Below are positions 6,164-9,562 of a stretch of 9,562 nucleotides of DNA, in pieces (within the stretch, counting starts at the first letter, position 1; each line of letters starts with the position of its first letter). Origin of the DNA: Pyrinomonadaceae bacterium (GTDB lineage Bacteria > Acidobacteriota > Blastocatellia > Pyrinomonadales > Pyrinomonadaceae). The notes under the pieces were generated by a model. The model had not been told where the DNA came from, did not search any database, and saw only the letters and a list, made by a program, of their open reading frames with translations. The position numbers and the translations under genes were made by a program. The stretch lies in assembly GCA_013695245.1 (NCBI GenBank), contig JACDAW010000206.1, positions 1 through 9,562 of the forward strand, in the 5' to 3' direction.

Positions 6164-8131
6164 TCATCCGCCGACGTGAACAACCGGGCGTTGCTCCGGG
6201 TCGTCTTCCGCCTGCCTTAAGACCTCGTGCGTGACGGGCGCGGTGTCGCCCTCGCCGAAGGCGATATACTTGAAAAGGTAAGCGAGCGGATTACCCTCGC
6301 TCCAGCCGAAATAAACATGCGGCAGCTTTCCGGTTTTATCGCGCAGGTAAAGCAGGAATGCCGCAATCGCATTCGGCACGGCCGGGCTTTCGGTTCTGAG
6401 CACGCGGTAGTTGCCTACCTCTTCGCCCTTGATCTTCAACACGCCCGCAAACTCCGACGCATCGCCCGGCTTCACCTCAAAGAAAAGGATCGGTTCGCCC
6501 TGCGGAATGTGATTATCTTCGCGCTTCTCTTTCTCTTTCGCTTCATACTCGGCCACGTCTCCGCAATCGCAGCGATTCGTCACGATGCGGATCGTGCCCC
6601 GATTCGCTTCGTCAATAAATCTCTGCGCCGTCTCGTCCACTTGAACATCTTCGACGCGCAATTCGGTCGTGCGCCACAGGCGCGAGATAAATGATGCGAT
6701 CACGATGGCCAAGATGAAGAACGAAGCGATCTTCAGTCCTTCGGGTTGCTCGATGATATTGATGACGGTCGTATAGACAAAGACGAGCGAGATTACGAGA
6801 AACGCCAACCACAACTTGCTGCCCTTGCGCTTAACGGAAAGCGTGACGGCGATTGCGGCCGATGTCATTAACGCCAGCACGCCTGTCGCATACGCTCCGC
6901 CCTGCGCGTCAACGTCGGCGCGGAAAAGCATCGTGACGAGGAAACAGATCAGGGTGAAGACGAGGACGAGCGGGCGCGTCGCCTTCGCCCACGCGGGAGC
7001 CATGCCGTAGCGCGGCAGGTAGCGCGGCACAATGTTTAAGAGTCCCGCCATCGCCGACGAACCCGCGAACCACAAGATTGAGATCGTGCTGATGTCGTAG
7101 ATCGTGCCGAAGATGTCGCCGAGCAGATGGTGAGCGAGGAAAGCGAGGGCGCGCCCGTTGGCTTCGCCCGCTTCCTGCGTGGCAGTCTCCGGCCGGTAAG
7201 CTTCCGCCGGAATGAGCATCGTGGTAATGATGCTGCTCGTAATCAACATCACGCTCATGATGAGCGCGGCGTAAGTGAGAAGTTTGCGCGTGTTGCGAAT
7301 GCGACCGACCGGGTTATCGTAAGTGTCGCCCTTGTCGCCTTTGACGAGTGGCATCACGACGACGCCCGTCTCGAAACCGGAAAGTCCGAGCGCGAGTTTC
7401 GGAAAGACGAAGAGCGCTGCGCCGATCATCGCCAGTGGATTGTTATAAGAGCCGAGCAGCGCGCTCTTCCAATTGCCTAAGACTTCCGGGTGCTGCGCGA
7501 TCTGGGCGAAACCTGTGCCGATGACGACGAGGTTAAGCGCGATATAGACGATCACGATCACGACCGCGATCCCGACCGCCTCCTTGAAACCTTTAAGAAA
7601 CACTGCGCCAAGCAAGCTGATCAAAACTAGCGTGACAACGATGCGGTGATTGAGAAACTGTAAGTGATCATGCACGAACGGATTTTCGATGATGTGCGCG
7701 GTGGCGTCCGCCGCCGACAAAGTGATCGTGATGATGAAACTCGTCGCCGCGAAACCGAGCAGGCAGAGCACGAAGAGTTTGCCCTTCCAACGCGACAGCA
7801 AATCTTCGAGCATTGAGATCGAGCCGTCGCCGTGCGGCGATGCGGCGGCGACGCGGTGATACATCGGAAGCGCGCCGAACAAAGTTAACAAAACGAGAAT
7901 CAGTGTGGCGATGGGCGAAAGCGCTCCGGCGGCGAGGAAGGCGATGCCGGGTTGGTAGCCGAGCGTCGAAAAATAATCGACACCGGTCAGACACATCACC
8001 TTCCACCACGGGTGCTCATGATGCTGTCCTTCTCTTTCGTGAGGACCTTCTATCTCTTCGATTTGGCCTTTGAGTAACCAGCGTTTGAACCGGCTTTCCG
8101 AACTCACCTTCAGAGTTTCTACACTTGCCAT
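6164..8131 (-). CDS. APC-superfamily permease, KimA-like candidate potassium importer
   Basis: A 655-residue membrane protein with about 12 transmembrane segments (roughly residues 45-490) and a cytosolic C-terminal domain (about 491-655). Such proteins are usually labelled 'amino acid permease', but the general arrangement resembles Bacillus KimA (formerly YdaO), a potassium:proton symporter: GVDYFSTLGYQPG at residues 50-62 aligns with the KimA TM1 segment carrying the potassium-site Asp and Tyr seven residues apart (here D52 and Y59), followed by SPHGDGS (98-104) where KimA has a Pro-Gln-Gly-Gly-Gly motif. The c-di-AMP riboswitch upstream and the kup gene downstream support a potassium role. 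A residue equivalent to a third KimA site Asp appears to be Ser (S131). I chose ATG 8131 because GGGGA lies 7 nt upstream; ATG 8164 (11 residues longer) is possible but has only a poorly spaced GAG and lies 22 nt after the terminator T-tract. The potassium function is inference; the family assignment to APC permeases is firm. Confidence 0.85.
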   Translation of the reverse strand: MASVETLKVSSESRFKRWLLKGQIEEIEGPHEREGQHHEHPWWKVMCLTGVDYFSTLGYQPGIAFLAAGALSPIATLILVLLTLFGALPMYHRVAAASPHGDGSISMLEDLLSRWKGKLFVLCLLGFAATSFIITITLSAADATAHIIENPFVHDHLQFLNHRIVVTLVLISLLGAVFLKGFKEAVGIAVVIVIVYIALNLVVIGTGFAQIAQHPEVLGNWKSALLGSYNNPLAMIGAALFVFPKLALGLSGFETGVVVMPLVKGDKGDTYDNPVGRIRNTRKLLTYAALIMSVMLITSSIITTMLIPAEAYRPETATQEAGEANGRALAFLAHHLLGDIFGTIYDISTISILWFAGSSAMAGLLNIVPRYLPRYGMAPAWAKATRPLVLVFTLICFLVTMLFRADVDAQGGAYATGVLALMTSAAIAVTLSVKRKGSKLWLAFLVISLVFVYTTVINIIEQPEGLKIASFFILAIVIASFISRLWRTTELRVEDVQVDETAQRFIDEANRGTIRIVTNRCDCGDVAEYEAKEKEKREDNHIPQGEPILFFEVKPGDASEFAGVLKIKGEEVGNYRVLRTESPAVPNAIAAFLLYLRDKTGKLPHVYFGWSEGNPLAYLFKYIAFGEGDTAPVTHEVLRQAEDDPEQRPVVHVGG

Positions 8132-8148
8132 GCTTTCATCCCCGTGCC

Positions 8149-8162
8149 GTCGAGCGCTCGAC
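8149..8162. repeat. 14-bp perfect palindrome between riboswitch terminator and permease start
   Basis: GTCGAGCGCTCGAC is its own reverse complement. It lies 17 nt upstream of the preferred start (8131) and abuts the alternative ATG at 8164. In RNA the arms could form a short stem close to the ribosome binding site, or the DNA could be a protein-binding dyad. The kup leader has no equivalent. Confidence 0.4.
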
Positions 8163-8186
8163 ATACACTCTTTAAATGTTCACGAC

Positions 8187-8215
8187 AAAAGGCGCGGAGC
8201 ACATTGCTCCGCGCC
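8187..8215 (-). terminator. Intrinsic terminator of the permease c-di-AMP riboswitch
   Basis: On the minus strand an 11-bp perfect stem (GGCGCGGAGCA with TGCTCCGCGCC, 3-nt loop ATG) is followed by TTTTG. It lies 25 nt after the aptamer and 55 nt before ATG 8131. The stem resembles that of the kup terminator but differs at several paired positions, so the hairpin has been preserved while its sequence changed. The T-tract is shorter than in the kup copy, which may make termination less complete. Confidence 0.85.
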
Positions 8216-8240
8216 TCCCTCAGAATTGATCGCGACGCTG

Positions 8241-8430
8241 CCCTTCCACTTCGGCCTACGAGGTTAGCTGACGGGCTTGAACATGGAAGTGTTCGACGCG
8301 AAGCCCGAAGCTCACACTTCACTCTTCACGATGCGCCCCGTGTTTCGCCTTCGTGCGAAACGCTGGTTCCCCGCGCCGCCAAGTCGCGCTGCTTTTTTAA
8401 GAGCACGGGATGGGCGGCTTCGGCAGACAA
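8241..8430 (-). promoter_or_regulatory. c-di-AMP riboswitch (ydaO/yuaA class) upstream of the KimA-like permease
   Basis: It shares all core elements with the kup copy: CTGCCGAAGCCG (8426-8415), GCGGGGAACCA (8374-8364), GGGGCGCATC (8339-8330) and GTCAGCTAACCTCGTAGGC (8272-8254). Helices: GTTTCGC/GCGAAAC (8361-8355 with 8348-8342), CGTGAAG/CTTCGCG (8330-8324 with 8303-8297), GAACA/TGTTC (8294-8290 with 8283-8279). The pseudoknot is loop CTTCCA (8289-8284) with TGGAAG (8248-8243). Compared with the kup copy, the base pairs change in a compensatory way (GGACA/TGTCC becomes GAACA/TGTTC). A terminator follows, so it is predicted to lower permease expression when c-di-AMP is high. Confidence 0.93.
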
Positions 8431-8446
8431 ATTGTCAACATGGAAA

Positions 8447-8475
8447 ATCTTATGCTTGCTTAACCTTGAAATCAA
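8447..8475 (-). promoter_or_regulatory. Predicted promoter of the riboswitch-permease unit
   Basis: TTGATT (8475-8470) and TAAGAT (8452-8447) are 17 bp apart on the minus strand. Transcription would begin near 8440, about 10 nt before the conserved aptamer sequence. The -35/-10 spacing and the distance to the aptamer are the same as in the kup leader, which strengthens both calls. Confidence 0.55.
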
Positions 8476-8852
8476 CTTCAGGTCATGCTGTTGTTTCTTA
8501 TCAGGTCAGTTTGGTTGCAACCACAGCCTCTCAAATCATGACAAGAAAGATTGCTCTCACGCCCTCACCCGCGCTGCCTGCGCTTTTCCCGTGATGCTCG
8601 CGAAAGCCTTGGAATTCAGAGCGCGTTCCGATCTCAACTGTCCGCTGATCCCGGTTCTGACGCGCGCATCCTTGAAAGCAGAGCGGTGCCCGCCGTTTAT
8701 GTGCTAAAGTCTGGAATGTTCAAGCCTTTGTGATTGTTTTGAAGGGTGCAATCACGATTCTCGGCGAAGCATCCTTCTACCACTCGTTTCACACGCTAAT
8801 CAAAAGCTTGAAGACGCCCGTCAGGTATCTTCGCTAGTCGGAAGGTTTGCGA
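8476..8852. other. Non-coding divergent region between the permease unit and the TPR gene
   Basis: No credible gene is visible on either strand in this stretch. It contains an inverted repeat at 8730-8755 and the ribosome binding site of the plus-strand gene (GGAAGG, 8840-8845). A weak plus-strand promoter candidate is TTGAAA (8672-8677) with GTTTAT (8695-8700), 17 bp apart, but the -10 match is poor. No transfer RNA, insertion sequence end or riboswitch was recognised. Confidence 0.6.
8730..8755. repeat. Inverted repeat upstream of the TPR gene, possible operator
   Basis: GTGATTG (8730-8736) and CAATCAC (8749-8755) are perfect reverse complements separated by 12 bp. The centre-to-centre distance of 19 bp could place both arms on one face of the DNA, as for a dimeric regulator. 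There is no T-tract, so a terminator is unlikely. It lies about 100 bp before the start codon at 8853. Confidence 0.3.
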
Positions 8853-9562
8853 ATGAAGCCACGCTTACAAAACGACGACAGCGCGCCGGAGGTCAATCAG
8901 GAATTGGCCGCCGCGAAAAACAGTGTCGTTCACTTGTCCGATGCGCGGCGCTTAACGCGCCGTCGCGACGAGACGCCGCATCCGGCGCTCGCTAAAGAAA
9001 TAGAAGAGGCGCGCGACCTGCTGGACCGCGGCCAGTCGAGTGAGGCCGAGTCACGCCTACGCCGGATCATCATGACGGCGGGCGGGGGCGATAAAGCCCC
9101 GCTGCTGGCACGCGCTCGCTGCACGCTTTCGGTGGCGCTCGAAATGCTCGGACGTTACCCGGAGTCCCTCGAAACCGTGCAGATGTATGAGACGCCTGAA
9201 TCGCGCGCGCACCTCGACGCTGAAACAGCGACGAGCCTGCGCGTCCGCATCGGCCTTGCTTACAACTACACGGGCGATCACCCGAAGGCGATTGCGCTGC
9301 TGAACGCGGCGCAACGCGAAACGTCCGAGGCCGGATCGGACGCACAGATGGGTGCGGTGTACGAGGCACTCGCCCGCATCTACCGCAGCATCGCCGAATA
9401 CACCATCGCACGCGATCACGCGCACAAGGCGCTCGATCATTACCGTCGTACCGGGGACTGGCGCGGCCTCGCGGAAGCCTACTTCAGTATCGCCCTGGCC
9501 GACATGCATGAGGGCGACTACGACGCCGGGCTGGAGAACTTCAAGCAGGCCACGACGCTCGT
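8853..9562 (+). CDS. Tetratricopeptide-repeat (TPR) protein, C-terminus cut by window edge
   Basis: An open plus-strand frame runs from ATG 8853 to the window end (236 codons, no stop). The start is well supported: GGAAGG (8840-8845) lies 7 nt upstream. The first 45 residues are polar, charged and probably disordered (RRLTRRRDETPHP). From about residue 46, helix pairs follow each other with TPR-like spacing: ARDLLDRGQSSEAESRLRRI, LSVALEMLGRYPESLETVQ, RIGLAYNYTGDHPKAIALLN, LARIYRSIAEYTIARDHAHK, and YFSIALADMHEGDYDAGLEN. There is no signal peptide or membrane segment, so it is probably cytosolic. TPR arrays mediate protein-protein contacts; long ones in bacteria are often fused to kinase, cyclase or transcription-factor domains, which cannot be judged because the C-terminus is missing. 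Codons look more GC-rich than in the neighbouring genes. Confidence 0.8.
   Translation, partial: MKPRLQNDDSAPEVNQELAAAKNSVVHLSDARRLTRRRDETPHPALAKEIEEARDLLDRGQSSEAESRLRRIIMTAGGGDKAPLLARARCTLSVALEMLGRYPESLETVQMYETPESRAHLDAETATSLRVRIGLAYNYTGDHPKAIALLNAAQRETSEAGSDAQMGAVYEALARIYRSIAEYTIARDHAHKALDHYRRTGDWRGLAEAYFSIALADMHEGDYDAGLENFKQATTL

Noticed and set aside
8144..8707. Plus-strand open frame of 187 codons across the second riboswitch
   Set aside because: It is antisense to the aptamer, terminator and promoter of the permease, has no ribosome binding site or recognisable domain, and is Cys/Ser/Arg-rich by chance.
9057..9509. Minus-strand open frame of 150 codons opposite the TPR gene
   Set aside because: The plus-strand frame shows clear TPR periodicity and a good ribosome binding site; the antisense frame is Arg-rich with no domain pattern.

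Overview
The window is bacterial chromosome, gene-dense, with a moderately high GC content. Two observations point, tentatively, to a Gram-negative soil lineage such as Acidobacteriota: c-di-AMP riboswitches in front of potassium transporters of the Kup type and of the APC/KimA-like type, and a small protein that combines a zf-trcl-type zinc ribbon with a CxxC-x17-CxxC ribbon. This is inference from gene content; no rRNA or other strong marker is present. There are no tRNAs, rRNAs, insertion sequences or CRISPR arrays.

Layout. Bases 1-1464 (minus strand) hold a probable envelope-stress operon: a promoter, pspA, and 40 bp later a membrane/coiled-coil protein of unknown function that runs off the left edge. 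Bases 1643-2950 (minus) are purD, a housekeeping purine gene. Its upstream region (2951-3298) is divergent: a strong sigma70-type promoter fires to the right into an unusually long (about 210 nt) leader and then a 125-residue double zinc-ribbon protein. That gene converges with kup at about 3680-3790.

Bases 3790-8475 (minus) are the most interesting part: two different potassium transporters in tandem. The upstream gene is an APC-superfamily permease (KimA-like, 6164-8131) and the downstream gene is a full-length Kup (3790-5721). Each has its own promoter, its own complete ydaO/yuaA-class c-di-AMP riboswitch and its own strong intrinsic terminator between aptamer and start codon. The two leaders are paralogous: their cores are nearly identical, while the helices differ by compensatory changes, including in a loop-to-tail pseudoknot. 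The arrangement predicts that high c-di-AMP (a sign of high potassium) terminates transcription of both importers.

Bases 8476-8852 are non-coding apart from an inverted repeat and a ribosome binding site. From 8853 to the right edge runs the N-terminal part of a TPR-repeat protein on the plus strand, truncated by the window end.
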